DNA of 64,000 nt from CBFIGX01 sp965662265 (GCA_965662265.1 CBFIGX010000004.1:1-64000); one strand, 5' to 3'. Shown: positions 27,297 to 37,032, numbered from the stretch's first letter. Numbers and translations are program-made. The notes: generated by a model not told the origin, from the sequence alone.

Positions 27297-28302
27297 AATT
27301 GAGTTACGATCCGATACATTTACTAAACCAACCAAGCAAATGCTTGAATATATGTTTAAAGCCGAGGTTGGAGATGATGTATGGGAAGAAGACGAAACGG
27401 TAAAAAGACTAGAGCAGAGATTAGCTAATGATTTTGGTATGGAAGCGGGTTTGTTTTGCCCATCAGGAACTATGGCAAATCAGATTGCTATCAAAGTTCA
27501 CACCAAGCCCGGAGACGAAGTGATTTGTGATGAATCATCACATATATATCAATATGAAGGTGGAGGCATAGCATTTAATTCGTCCTGTTCTGTGAAATTA
27601 TTAAAAGGCGATTGCGGAAGGATAAATACAGCACTAGTAAATGCCGCAATGAGGGAAGAAAATATACATTTCCCAAATACGCGCTTGGTTTCTGTAGAAA
27701 ATACAACTAACAAAGGCGGTGGTGCTTGTTATAATTTGGATGACCTAAATGAGTTGTCGAGATATTGTAAACATAAAGGTTTGGCCTTTCATATGGATGG
27801 AGCTCGTTTATATAATGCTATAATTAAAACTAATACGAAACCATCAGATTATGGATTTATATTAGACAGTATTTCAATATGCATCTCAAAAGGATTAGGT
27901 GCACCAATAGGCTCTGTGCTTCTAGGTACGAAAGAATTTATTCACCAGGCAAAGCGTTATCGCAAAGTGATGGGAGGTGGTATGCGTCAAGTAGGATATC
28001 TTGCCGCAGCATGTACATATGCCTTAAACCATCATGTGTCAAGGCTTAAAGATGACCATTATAGAGCGCAGCAAATAGCAGAATGTTTAAAGGCTCAGGA
28101 TTATGTGATAGAAGTACTTTCTGTAGAAACAAACATTGTAATTTTCTCTATGAAAGAGCCTCAGAAATTTGTGAATCATATGGCCAAAAAAAAGATATAT
28201 TGTTCTGCTATAAGTGATAGTCAAATTCGTTTTGTAACCCACTTACAGTTCGACGATGAGATGTTAATAAAACTTTTAAGTGCACTCGCTAATTACTCGT
28301 AG
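27289..28302 (+). CDS. threonine aldolase family protein (GntG/LtaE type)
   Basis: A 337-residue PLP enzyme of the beta-eliminating lyase fold. Features: 'IELRSDTFTKPT' start, 'EVGDDVWEEDETVKRLE', 'FCPSGTMANQIAIK', the Asp-x-x-Arg in 'FHMDGARLYNA' and the PLP Lys in 'ICISKGLGAPIGSVL'. The family splits L-allo-threonine or L-threonine to glycine and acetaldehyde. The 8-base overlap with aroK suggests coupling. Its stop overlaps the converging permease stop by 10 bases. Confidence 0.92.
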   Translation: MNRIELRSDTFTKPTKQMLEYMFKAEVGDDVWEEDETVKRLEQRLANDFGMEAGLFCPSGTMANQIAIKVHTKPGDEVICDESSHIYQYEGGGIAFNSSCSVKLLKGDCGRINTALVNAAMREENIHFPNTRLVSVENTTNKGGGACYNLDDLNELSRYCKHKGLAFHMDGARLYNAIIKTNTKPSDYGFILDSISICISKGLGAPIGSVLLGTKEFIHQAKRYRKVMGGGMRQVGYLAAACTYALNHHVSRLKDDHYRAQQIAECLKAQDYVIEVLSVETNIVIFSMKEPQKFVNHMAKKKIYCSAISDSQIRFVTHLQFDDEMLIKLLSALANYS

Positions 28303-29525
28303 CGTAATATTTTTAAAGGCTCTATCTTTTGAATGAGAAATGCCGGTAAAATTAAGAGGGTCAAACAAATAATTATGGTACCTATATTTATGTATATTAA
28401 GTCGGGTAGAGCCATTTTTAGTGGAAGAGTTTGTACATAGTAATGCTCGGGATTAAGCTGAATTAGCTCAAATTGTTGTTGAATGAATAGGATTACTAAT
28501 GCGATACTATTTCCAATAATTAATCCTCTTTGTAAAAGGTAGTAGGCATAGTGCAAAAAAATCTTTTTTAATACAAAATTTTGAGCGCCTAAAGTTTTCA
28601 TTAAACCTATCATTCGACTCCGCTCTAATATTAGAATTAGTAAGGTGCTTATCATATTGATGCTAGCTACTAAAATCATGATTAACAAAATCACAGCGAT
28701 GTTAAGGTCAAATAATTTAATCCAATCGAATATTTGTGGATATAGTTGTTGTGCCGTCTTTAATTTATGGTCGAATGAACTGTTTTTGTTAATGTATTCG
28801 AAAGCTTCATTAATATTTGCATTTTTTGATAGTTGAATTTCTATGCAACCCACCTGATTCACACTCCATCTATTTATTTTTTGAAGATGTTTAAGGTCTG
28901 CAATTATAAATACATCATCAAAAAAATCGACACCTGTTTTGTAAATACCCGAAACTTTAAATTGCCTTACCAAAGCTTTATCTTTGCTTTTAGATTGAAA
29001 ATAAAATAGTGTCTTGTCTCCAGCTTTAATATTTAGTTTTTTAGCGATTTTAGACGAAATTAAAATTGCATTACTTTTTTCAGCATTTTTATATCTAGGT
29101 AACTCACCTTCTATTAAATGAGATTTGATGAATTCCCAATTGTAGGACTGATCTACACCCTTAACTAGTATTCCTTCAAATTGATTTCCTGATTTTATTA
29201 AAGCATTTTTTGTAATTTGAAATTGAACGTTGTTGACAAAGGGTAAAGATTCATAGAAGGCAATTTTTTGACTATCAACTTCTATGGGTTCTAATTCAGA
29301 TGATTTGTTGAGATCAAAGTGTGTTATTTGAATATCAGCGCAAAATCCGGTAACTTTATGACTAATTTCTTCTTGTAAACCTTTTCCAGAAGCAATGGCT
29401 AAAATCATAATGACGACACTTAGACTTACAGCTGATATAGCCATTCTCATAATAGGTTTAGAGATGGAATGCTCCAGATTTTTTGACTGAAACAAACGTT
29501 TAGCTACAAATTTTTCAAAGTTCAA
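28293..29525 (-). CDS. FtsX-like ABC transporter permease (LolC/LolE type)
   Basis: A 410-residue permease with one N-terminal transmembrane helix, a periplasmic MacB/LolC-like domain of about 200 residues and three C-terminal helices in an FtsX domain ('ILLIMILVASINMISTLLILILERSRMIGLMKTLGA' region). The 'VAKRLFQSKN' start and 'ERSRMIGLMKTLGA' coupling helix are typical of lipoprotein-releasing LolC/E proteins. The ATPase partner (LolD) is not adjacent. A TATATTTG element at 29559-29552 probably drives it. Confidence 0.88.
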   Translation of the reverse strand: MNFEKFVAKRLFQSKNLEHSISKPIMRMAISAVSLSVVIMILAIASGKGLQEEISHKVTGFCADIQITHFDLNKSSELEPIEVDSQKIAFYESLPFVNNVQFQITKNALIKSGNQFEGILVKGVDQSYNWEFIKSHLIEGELPRYKNAEKSNAILISSKIAKKLNIKAGDKTLFYFQSKSKDKALVRQFKVSGIYKTGVDFFDDVFIIADLKHLQKINRWSVNQVGCIEIQLSKNANINEAFEYINKNSSFDHKLKTAQQLYPQIFDWIKLFDLNIAVILLIMILVASINMISTLLILILERSRMIGLMKTLGAQNFVLKKIFLHYAYYLLQRGLIIGNSIALVILFIQQQFELIQLNPEHYYVQTLPLKMALPDLIYINIGTIIICLTLLILPAFLIQKIEPLKILRYE

Positions 29526-29531
29526 TAGAGA

Positions 29532-30713
29532 ATGATTTACTTAATCCGATTCAAATATAGTAAAATGCTTGCGGTACTGTTGCTATGTTTTAATCACTAT
29601 ATATCTATTTCTTCAAACACGTCTTTTCAATTTAAAACAGGTGCTTCGCTTATAGAAACTTATTTGCCTACACTAGAAGGGAAAAACGTCGCAGTTGTGG
29701 CAAATCAAACCTCTATGATAGGTCAAACTCATCTTGTAGACACATTACTTCAAAGAGGTGTGTCGGTAATAAAAGTATTTGCACCAGAGCATGGCTTTAG
29801 AGGAGATGCAGACGCTGGTGCCTTTATTGAAGATGAAAGAGATTCTAAAACAAATTTACCAGTTATTTCACTCTATGGTAAGCATAAAAAACCTAGTATA
29901 ACAGATTTAGATAATATTGATATTGTATTGTTTGATATACAGGATGTTGGGGCTAGGTTTTACACTTATATTTCAACACTTCATTATGTTATGGAAGCAT
30001 GTGCTGAAAATAACACGACACTTTTGGTCTTGGACAGGCCTAATCCGAACGGGTCCTATGTGGATGGCCCATTATTAGATACTGCATTCAAATCTTTTGT
30101 TGGGATGCATCCTGTTCCTATAGTACATGGTATGACAATAGCTGAATATGCTCGAATGATTAATGGAGAATTTTGGTTGAAAGATTCTATCCAGTGCGAA
30201 TTAATGTGGCAAAAAATGCCAGCTTACACACGTAAAATGCCATATGATTTACCAATAAAGCCATCACCAAATTTACCAAATCCTCAATCTATTTCATGGT
30301 ACCCATCATTGTGTCTTTTTGAGGGTACAGACATAAGCGTGGGCAGAGGAACAACTTTGCAGTTTCAAATTATTGGATCTCCTAAATTAGATTCTTGTAG
30401 TTACTCATTTATTCCAGTATCTCGTGAGGGGGCAAATTCACCTAAACATGAAAACACAAAATGTTGTGGCTGGGATTTATCATCTATAGATTTAGATGAT
30501 GGTATACACTTAGATTTATTAATCAAATGTTATCATCAATATAGTGCTAAAAATAGGCCCTTTTTTAACTCTTTTTTTGATAAGTTAGCTGGCTCTAACA
30601 AATTGCGAAAACAGATTTCTGAGGGCTGGACCTCTAGTCAAATTAAAGAGTCCTGGCAAGAAGGTTTGGAGGCGTTTATTGAACTTAGAAAAACATATTT
30701 ACTATATCCATAA
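29532..30713 (+). CDS. DUF1343 protein, exo-beta-N-acetylmuramidase (NamZ) family
   Basis: A 393-residue exported hydrolase of the DUF1343 family, whose characterised member NamZ removes terminal MurNAc from peptidoglycan fragments. Conserved stretches: 'GKNVAVVANQTSMIG', 'VFAPEHGFRGDADAGAFIED', 'LPVISLYGKHKKP', 'VLFDIQDVGARFYTYISTLHYVMEA', 'VLDRPNPNG' and 'SPNLPNPQSISWYPSLCLFEGTDISVGRGT'. The signal peptide reads best from 29532 (n-region RFKYSK then a hydrophobic stretch); a second ATG at 29565 is possible. It begins 6 bases from the divergent permease start. anmK, which phosphorylates anhydro-MurNAc, is elsewhere in the window. Confidence 0.9.
   Translation: MIYLIRFKYSKMLAVLLLCFNHYISISSNTSFQFKTGASLIETYLPTLEGKNVAVVANQTSMIGQTHLVDTLLQRGVSVIKVFAPEHGFRGDADAGAFIEDERDSKTNLPVISLYGKHKKPSITDLDNIDIVLFDIQDVGARFYTYISTLHYVMEACAENNTTLLVLDRPNPNGSYVDGPLLDTAFKSFVGMHPVPIVHGMTIAEYARMINGEFWLKDSIQCELMWQKMPAYTRKMPYDLPIKPSPNLPNPQSISWYPSLCLFEGTDISVGRGTTLQFQIIGSPKLDSCSYSFIPVSREGANSPKHENTKCCGWDLSSIDLDDGIHLDLLIKCYHQYSAKNRPFFNSFFDKLAGSNKLRKQISEGWTSSQIKESWQEGLEAFIELRKTYLLYP
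29552..29559 (-). promoter_or_regulatory. -7 element for the FtsX-like permease
   Basis: TATATTTG on the minus strand, 26 bases before the permease ATG. It falls inside the first codons of the divergent NamZ-type gene if that gene starts at 29532. Confidence 0.55.
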
Positions 30714-31399
30714 TGCAAAAAATATTTCTCACATTTTTAATGATCTTAGTCGTGATCAATGTTCATTCACAAACTCTAGACAATAGCTTAGGAACAGAGG
30801 ATAGGCAGAGCAAAAAGTTTGGATGGAATACAGAAGGCCCTGGAAATTATGAGTTCTTTTTTGTAGCCGGACAACGTTATTCTGGATTGTTTAACTTCTA
30901 TGATGATGATAAACGGCTCATCGAAATTGCTAATTTTAAAAATGGGTCTTATCATGGCGATGTAGTAAACTTCAACAAGGATGGCTCACTTAAAAGTAAA
31001 GGTAGATTCAGACATGGCGCGAAAATTTCTAAATGGGTATACTATTATGATAGTAATTCACGTGAAGAAAAAGTTTACTCTCGTAAAACTCCTAATGAGG
31101 TAAGAAAGTCCTTTTTTATAAATTCTAACGGAGTGCTTAAAGAAGAATACAAGGCTTTAAGAAATATGAATTTTACAAAGTATCACAAACAATATCATGA
31201 TAATGGTAATATTAAAATGATTAAGAAACTTGTAAAAAGAGTCAAGAAAGTATATGAAATTCAAGAGTTTTATTCTACCACAAAATTAGCAAAGCATTAT
31301 TTCTTAAAATTTGATAAAGACAACGATAAGTGGGTGTATATAAATGAATACAAGGAGTTCAATAAAAATGGTAAAATTATAGTTCACCAATATCATTAG
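30713..31399 (+). CDS. exported MORN/YwqK-like repeat protein
   Basis: A 228-residue secreted or periplasmic protein. A signal peptide (MQKIFLTFLMILVVINVHSQ) is followed by repeats resembling MORN_2: 'FKNGSYHGDVVNFNKDG', 'GRFRHGAKISKWVYYY', 'YHDNGNIKMIKKLVKR'. Such proteins are often labelled YwqK-family antitoxins, but nothing here suggests a toxin-antitoxin pair. Its ATG overlaps the NamZ-type stop by one base (TAATG), which suggests a joint role at the envelope. Exact function unknown. Confidence 0.82.
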   Translation: MQKIFLTFLMILVVINVHSQTLDNSLGTEDRQSKKFGWNTEGPGNYEFFFVAGQRYSGLFNFYDDDKRLIEIANFKNGSYHGDVVNFNKDGSLKSKGRFRHGAKISKWVYYYDSNSREEKVYSRKTPNEVRKSFFINSNGVLKEEYKALRNMNFTKYHKQYHDNGNIKMIKKLVKRVKKVYEIQEFYSTTKLAKHYFLKFDKDNDKWVYINEYKEFNKNGKIIVHQYH

Positions 31400-31490
31400 T
31401 CTAAAAGTTGTTTTTCAGGAAACAATAGTCAAGGATAACACTCTTATTCAACTTCAATTAAGTTTTCTTTTAAAATATGATTCAAAAACC

Positions 31491-31498
31491 TACTTTTG
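31491..31498 (+). promoter_or_regulatory. sucC -7 promoter element
   Basis: TACTTTTG fits TAnnTTTG, 19 bases before the sucC ATG. No -33 TTG at normal spacing was seen. Confidence 0.55.
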
Positions 31499-31517
31499 CA
31501 GGGCAAAATAAACAACT

Positions 31518-32708
31518 ATGAATTTACACGAATATCAAGGAAAAGAAATACTTAGCAGCTACGGAGTTGGTATCCAACGTGGGAAAGTTGCAACAACTGC
31601 AGATGAAGCTGTTGAAGTTGCTAGGCAGTTAACAGACGAAACTGGAACGGGTTGGCATGTAGTAAAAGCTCAAGTCCATGCAGGTGGACGAGGAAAAGGT
31701 GGAGGTGTAAAGCTGGCTAAGAGTTTAGACGAGGTGAAAATGCATGCTGATAATATTTTAGGCATGCAGTTGATTACGCCTCAAACAAGTGCTGAGGGTA
31801 AGAAGGTTCATCAGGTGTTAATTGCAGAAGATGTTTACTACCCTGGTGAGAGTGACACTAGTGAGATTTATATGTCAGTTCTATTAAATCGTGCGAGCGG
31901 TAGAAACATGATTATGTATTCTACTGAAGGAGGAATGGATATTGAAGAAGTAGCTGAGAAAACTCCGCATTTAATTTTTACAGAAGAAATTGACCCAACT
32001 ACAGGTTTATTGCCTTTCCAATGCCGAAAGGTAGCCTTTAATCTTGGTTTGCAAGCTAAAGCTTTCAAGGAAATGACCAAGTTTGTAGCTTGTCTTTATA
32101 AAGCGTACGAAGGATCCGATGCTTCTCTATTTGAGATTAACCCTGTGTTAAAAACATCAGACGATAAGATCATTGCAGTAGATGCCAAAGTTGCTCTTGA
32201 TGCCAATGCATTATATCGCCATAAAGATTATGCAGAAATGCGAGATGTTAGAGAAGAAGACGCTGCAGAAGTCGAGGCAGGTGAGTATGGTTTAAATTAT
32301 GTGAAACTCGATGGTAATGTTGGTTGTATGGTAAATGGTGCCGGATTAGCAATGGCAACAATGGATATTATAAAACATGCAGGAGGTAATCCAGCCAATT
32401 TCTTAGATGTTGGTGGAACCGCAGATGCTGCACGTGTAGAACAAGCATTTCGTATTATCTTAAAAGATGAAAATGTTAAAGCATTATTGGTAAATATTTT
32501 TGGCGGAATTGTTCGTTGTGACAGAGTAGCTCAAGGGATTGTTGATGCATATAAAAATATTGGCGAAATCAATGTGCCTCTTATTGTTCGTTTACAAGGA
32601 ACAAATGCTACAGAAGCTAAGAAGCTTATTGATGAGTCGGGCTTGGAAGTCCATTCAGTAATAATGCTTCAAGAAGCAGCTGATAAAGTAGCTGAAGTGT
32701 TGGCATAA
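31518..32708 (+). CDS. sucC: succinyl-CoA synthetase (ADP-forming) beta subunit
   Basis: The 396-residue beta subunit of a TCA-cycle enzyme that makes ATP from succinyl-CoA. It has an N-terminal ATP-grasp domain ('MNLHEYQGKEILSSYGV', 'VKAQVHAGGRGKGGGVKLA', 'FEINPVLKTSD') and a C-terminal ligase domain ('DGNVGCMVNGAGLAMATMD', 'NFLDVGGTADAARVEQAF', 'VNIFGGIVRCD'). The alpha subunit gene sucD is not in the window, as is common in Bacteroidota. A terminator follows. Confidence 0.97.
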   Translation: MNLHEYQGKEILSSYGVGIQRGKVATTADEAVEVARQLTDETGTGWHVVKAQVHAGGRGKGGGVKLAKSLDEVKMHADNILGMQLITPQTSAEGKKVHQVLIAEDVYYPGESDTSEIYMSVLLNRASGRNMIMYSTEGGMDIEEVAEKTPHLIFTEEIDPTTGLLPFQCRKVAFNLGLQAKAFKEMTKFVACLYKAYEGSDASLFEINPVLKTSDDKIIAVDAKVALDANALYRHKDYAEMRDVREEDAAEVEAGEYGLNYVKLDGNVGCMVNGAGLAMATMDIIKHAGGNPANFLDVGGTADAARVEQAFRIILKDENVKALLVNIFGGIVRCDRVAQGIVDAYKNIGEINVPLIVRLQGTNATEAKKLIDESGLEVHSVIMLQEAADKVAEVLA

Positions 32709-32726
32709 AAAGAAAATATCATTGAT

Positions 32727-32755
32727 AAAAAAGTCCCATATTGGGACTTTTTTTA
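32727..32755. terminator. bidirectional terminator between sucC and the metalloprotease gene
   Basis: The stem AAGTCCCA/TGGGACTT with flanking A and T tracts lies between converging stops at 32708 and 32753. Its T-run overlaps the minus-strand stop codon. Confidence 0.88.
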
Positions 32756-34966
32756 TTGGATTGAAATGAGACTAACTTTTTTATAGGTTTCATGGTCGAT
32801 CTCAAGCAAATAAATGCCCTTGTTTAGAAAGCTAAGATCAAGCTTTATTTGTGACGTATTTGTTGTATTAGCCAATTTGTTAAAAACAATATGCCCTGTA
32901 ACATTCATGATATTTATGGTTAGATTTTCTAAACCTAAGTCTTTAAAATCAATAGTAAATTTGCCGGTATTTGGGTTGGGAAATATATGATGAGATTTAG
33001 AATTTAAATCGATAGTTTCTAGAGCTGTTATGTAAAAATTTTGATCTGATACATCAAAAAAGATATTATTAACGGCTTCAACTTTAATTCTATTCATTGT
33101 GCCAATTAGGCTGTCAATATCTGGTATGATAACCATTGCATCTCCTGAATTTGGTATATTTTCTACCAAAAGTGTTTCATGCCAATTGTTAGCGCTTTTG
33201 TGAAGCAGAGATATGTTGACATTTTCACAATCAATTGGGCTATCATCAGTATTAGCTACTTCCCATGAAACTTCAATAGGACTATTGATCGCTAAATATT
33301 CTTCCCCATTAGGAAACAAAACCTCAAAAGGACCTCCTTGTTCAGTTACATAAACAGTAGTTGAAGCATAACTTACACCACCGCCATTACTACTATTATC
33401 TCTTGTGGTTAGTCTAAAATGCAAGTCTCTTTGATATTCCGGAATTCGTTCTCCAATTATTTGATTATTAGAGAGAATCGTACTCATTTTTGGAAATACT
33501 CTAGTAGGCTCTTCAGTAGGAGCAAATGATCTTAAAATTGGGGCATTTCCAATAGGAGTATCAGGGTTGCCCGCCATACCTATATCAACTTGCTCCCAAC
33601 AATAACTCAGAGAGTCTCCATCGATGTCTGTAGATATCCCTTCAAGTTTGAAGGGTGTGTAAATAGGGATTGTTTTATAATCTGTTATTATATTGGTTAA
33701 TGGTGGTGTATTTCCTGTTTCACTAACAGTTGCGCACTCTGAGCCATATCCATAAGTTATGTAGTAGTTTATTTCATCAAAACTTGCATTATGGAAATAG
33801 GCATCACTGTTGGATTGAAGGTTTTGTCCACTACAAATTCCCGCATATGCCATAATAGTACTTCCACTTCCAGGTTCAAAGGCAGTGTCTTCATTTCTAT
33901 TTCCAGCACAAGATCCTGAAGTTCCATTAAAGGTGTGATTGGCTCCAAATTGATGCCCTATTTCGTGTGCTACATAATCTATGTCATAAGGATCTCCTAC
34001 CGGGCTACTAGTTCCAGTAACACCTTTTGCTTTAGAGGCAGTTCTACAAGGTACTCCAAGACTAGCAAGCCCTCCGGCACTAGTACTAAAAGTATGACCA
34101 ATATCATAATTCTCATCTCCAATAATAGAGTCGATTACTACTTGTGATTGGTTTAATAATAAATTCGTGTTATTGTTAGACATATTATATGCAACAGAAA
34201 AGTTGATTAATGAATCATTATTGTCAACCATAATCATTCTTACAGATACTTCGTTTTCGTATACTTGATTTACTCTGTTCAGTGTTGTTGCCATAGCAGC
34301 TAGAGTACTTTCTGTATTAGCGCCATGGAAATTGTAATACTGCTGAGTACAAGCGATGGCAATCTTATATGTTCGTAAGAATTCTCCAGATTTTATTTGA
34401 GATTCAGGGACAGGATTCCTCTCCTTGAATGTCAAATACTTTTCATAGTCTAAACTTCTTACAGGCTCACCTTCACTAAAATTTTGTTTTTCAGTATTGA
34501 TGTAATCTTTTTTATAATAAGAAATTATGTGTGTATTGTTCTTGTACGAATAAGGGTCTATATACACTGTTTTAGTCAGTCCCATAACAGTGGCATGAAA
34601 TCCATAGTCTTCGTGATAAGTTATTTTAAGATTCAATCCAAGTTCTTTATTTTCACCAGAAAAGGTTCTGATTTTTGGATATTTTGATGCAAGTTTGGGA
34701 CTTAACACTGGTGAATATTCAATATCAAAGGCTATGAGTTGGCCATTTGGAAATGGAATCTCAATGATTGATTTTTCACTTTTTGATATTGTTTTAGGTA
34801 ATGTATTTTGAAGTATTATTGGCGCATACTCATATGTTTTATAGTTTTTAGGTATAATGTGTCTTGTAGAAACATTTTTTAGGTTTGATTCATTTACCAA
34901 AGAAAATATCTGACCATAACTTAAAGTTCCGATAGATAATAAAATAAGAAGGAATAGATTTTTCAT
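32753..34966 (-). CDS. reprolysin-like zinc metalloprotease with T9SS type A tail
   Basis: A 737-residue secreted protease. Signal peptide MKNLFLLILLSIGTLSYGQ; propeptide-like region to about residue 190; metzincin catalytic domain from about 195 with the zinc site HExxHxxGxxH as 'AHEIGHQFGANHTF' and a Met-turn in 'SGSTIMAYAGIC'; then Ig-like/PKD-like regions ('PFEVLFPNGEEYLAINSPIEV') and a T9SS sorting tail from about residue 655 ('HIFPNPNTGKFTIDF', 'GIYLLEIDHETYKKV'). Expected to act outside the cell on proteins. Monocistronic, between sucC and accC. Confidence 0.93.
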   Translation of the reverse strand: MKNLFLLILLSIGTLSYGQIFSLVNESNLKNVSTRHIIPKNYKTYEYAPIILQNTLPKTISKSEKSIIEIPFPNGQLIAFDIEYSPVLSPKLASKYPKIRTFSGENKELGLNLKITYHEDYGFHATVMGLTKTVYIDPYSYKNNTHIISYYKKDYINTEKQNFSEGEPVRSLDYEKYLTFKERNPVPESQIKSGEFLRTYKIAIACTQQYYNFHGANTESTLAAMATTLNRVNQVYENEVSVRMIMVDNNDSLINFSVAYNMSNNNTNLLLNQSQVVIDSIIGDENYDIGHTFSTSAGGLASLGVPCRTASKAKGVTGTSSPVGDPYDIDYVAHEIGHQFGANHTFNGTSGSCAGNRNEDTAFEPGSGSTIMAYAGICSGQNLQSNSDAYFHNASFDEINYYITYGYGSECATVSETGNTPPLTNIITDYKTIPIYTPFKLEGISTDIDGDSLSYCWEQVDIGMAGNPDTPIGNAPILRSFAPTEEPTRVFPKMSTILSNNQIIGERIPEYQRDLHFRLTTRDNSSNGGGVSYASTTVYVTEQGGPFEVLFPNGEEYLAINSPIEVSWEVANTDDSPIDCENVNISLLHKSANNWHETLLVENIPNSGDAMVIIPDIDSLIGTMNRIKVEAVNNIFFDVSDQNFYITALETIDLNSKSHHIFPNPNTGKFTIDFKDLGLENLTINIMNVTGHIVFNKLANTTNTSQIKLDLSFLNKGIYLLEIDHETYKKVSLISIQ

Positions 34967-35086
34967 AGAGATGTATTTACTAATTAATCATAGCTATTCA
35001 ATTAGGTTATTAACAGCCAATGAAGCTCGAATTTAGTGAAAAACAGGATAAAATTTTTGTAATTTGCGAACTAACTTTTTGTTAAA

Positions 35087-36565
35087 ATGAAAAAGATATT
35101 AATAGCCAATAGAGGCGAGATTGCCTTGCGTGTTATGCGTTCTGCCAAAGAAATGGGGATAAGAACCGTAGCTATTTACTCTGAAGTAGATAGAGTTGCT
35201 CCTCATGTAAAATATGCTGATGAGGCAGTGTGTGTAGGTCCTGCTCCCTCTAATCAATCGTATTTATTGGGTGATAAACTCATACAAATATGTAAAGAAC
35301 TTGATGTTGATGGTATACACCCAGGCTATGGTTTCTTGTCTGAAAATGCAGATTTTACTGCTAAAGTAAATAAGGCAGGTATAGAGTTTATTGGTCCTTC
35401 ACCAAAGGCGATGGATTTAATGGGAGATAAACTTTCTGCAAAAGCTGCTGTTAAAGCTTATGATATACCTATGGTTCCTGGAACCGATCAGGCTATTGAT
35501 GATGTGTCTGATGCAAAAAAAGTAGCTTTAAAAATTGGCTTTCCCATTCTTATTAAAGCTTCTGCAGGAGGAGGCGGTAAAGGAATGCGAATTGTTGAGA
35601 AAGAAGCAGAGTTTGAAGAACAGATGAAGTTGGCTGTAAGTGAAGCTGTTTCGGCATTTGGTAATGGTGCTGTTTTTATTGAAAAATATGTGGCCTCACC
35701 AAGACATATCGAAATTCAAGTATTAGCTGATAAGCACGGGAATATAGTACACCTTTTTGAAAGAGAGTGCTCGGTACAAAGAAGGCATCAAAAAGTTGTT
35801 GAAGAAGCACCGTCTTCAGTATTAACACCTGAGTTGAGAGAAGAAATGGGAAGATGTGCTGTGAATGTTGCTCGCGCTTGTGAATATGTAGGCGCAGGAA
35901 CCGTAGAGTTTTTATTAGATGAGAACAAAAACTTTTACTTCTTAGAAATGAACACAAGGCTTCAAGTGGAGCATCCAGTTACAGAAATGATTACTGGTAT
36001 AGACTTAGTAAAGCAACAAATTTTAGTCGCTAGAGGAGAAAAATTAACATTTAGTCAAGAAGATCTATCTATTTCAGGTCATGCTATAGAAGTAAGAGTT
36101 TATGCAGAAGATGCTCGCAATAATTTTTTGCCAGATATTGGTACTTTAAAGAAATACAAAAGACCAGGTGGAATAGGAGTACGTGTCGATGATGGATTTG
36201 AACAAGGTATGGAGGTACCTATTTATTATGACCCTATGATTTCTAAGTTGATAACCTATGGAAAAGATCGTCAAGAGTCTATTGAGAGAATGAAACGAGC
36301 TATCACTGACTATGAGATTGTAGGTGTACAAACAACCCTAGATTTTGGTGCATATGTTATGGGGCATGAGGCTTTTACTAGTGGTAATTTTGATACCCAT
36401 TTTGTTTCTAAACACTTTAAACCAGAATACCTAGATGGGCCAAGTGATCAAGAACAATTTGTAGCCGCATGGTTTGTTTCTAAGTTGTTCCATAATCAAG
36501 AGTCTAAATCTAATTTATCCGGTAAAACCACACACCGTTCAAACTGGAAGAAAAATCGACAGTAA
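35087..36565 (+). CDS. accC: acetyl-CoA carboxylase biotin carboxylase subunit
   Basis: A 492-residue ATP-grasp enzyme that carboxylates biotin on its carrier protein. It has the biotin carboxylase N domain ('KKILIANRGEIALRVMRSA'), the glycine-rich ATP loop 'KASAGGGGKGMRIV', 'RECSVQRRHQKVVEEAPS' and the catalytic 'FLEMNTRLQVEHPVTEM'. It is about 40 residues longer than E. coli AccC, with a polar tail; such length also occurs in propionyl-CoA carboxylase subunits, so substrate pairing cannot be excluded. accB is not adjacent. It overlaps smpB by one base (TAATG). Confidence 0.93.
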   Translation: MKKILIANRGEIALRVMRSAKEMGIRTVAIYSEVDRVAPHVKYADEAVCVGPAPSNQSYLLGDKLIQICKELDVDGIHPGYGFLSENADFTAKVNKAGIEFIGPSPKAMDLMGDKLSAKAAVKAYDIPMVPGTDQAIDDVSDAKKVALKIGFPILIKASAGGGGKGMRIVEKEAEFEEQMKLAVSEAVSAFGNGAVFIEKYVASPRHIEIQVLADKHGNIVHLFERECSVQRRHQKVVEEAPSSVLTPELREEMGRCAVNVARACEYVGAGTVEFLLDENKNFYFLEMNTRLQVEHPVTEMITGIDLVKQQILVARGEKLTFSQEDLSISGHAIEVRVYAEDARNNFLPDIGTLKKYKRPGGIGVRVDDGFEQGMEVPIYYDPMISKLITYGKDRQESIERMKRAITDYEIVGVQTTLDFGAYVMGHEAFTSGNFDTHFVSKHFKPEYLDGPSDQEQFVAAWFVSKLFHNQESKSNLSGKTTHRSNWKKNRQ

Positions 36566-37032
36566 TGGTCAATAAAGCTACATCTCAGTCTATTTCAATT
36601 GTAAATAGAAAGGCGCGTTTTGAGTATGAATTACTTGAGTCGTTTACTGCTGGTATCCAATTGCAGGGAACAGAGGTAAAGTCTCTAAGACAAGGAAATG
36701 CCAATCTTACCGAGGCTTTTTGTTACGAGAAAGAAGGCGAAGTTTGGATTACGGGGATGTATATTGCTGAATATTCTTACGGCTCTTATCAAAATCATGA
36801 GCCTAAGAGGCTACGAAAATTATTGTTAAATAAGAGAGAGATTAAAAAGATAAGTGCAGCACTTCAAGATATCGGTATAACAATTGTGCCACTTAAGATA
36901 TTTATTAACAATAAAGGTTGGGTAAAACTTGACATTGCATTAGCTAGAGGAAAAAAGCTGTATGACAAAAGGCAAGACCTTAAGCAGAAAGATGACAAGA
37001 GGCAGATGGACCGAGCTATGAAATCTTTTTAA
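36565..37032 (+). CDS. smpB: SsrA-binding protein
   Basis: A 155-residue tmRNA-binding protein for trans-translation, the rescue of stalled ribosomes. Typical parts: 'VNRKARFEYELLESFTAGIQLQGTEVKSLRQG' region, 'EVWITGMYIAEYSYGSYQNHEPKRLRKLLL', 'VPLKIFINNKGWVKLDIALARGKKLYDKR' and a basic C-terminal tail that enters the mRNA path. It is coupled to accC by a one-base overlap, an arrangement without known functional meaning. The ssrA gene is not in the window. Confidence 0.96.
   Translation: MVNKATSQSISIVNRKARFEYELLESFTAGIQLQGTEVKSLRQGNANLTEAFCYEKEGEVWITGMYIAEYSYGSYQNHEPKRLRKLLLNKREIKKISAALQDIGITIVPLKIFINNKGWVKLDIALARGKKLYDKRQDLKQKDDKRQMDRAMKSF

Noticed and set aside
30713..31399. YwqK-family antitoxin label for the MORN-like protein
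   Set aside because: The protein has a signal peptide and its neighbour is a muramidase, not a toxin; only the repeat type resembles YwqK.
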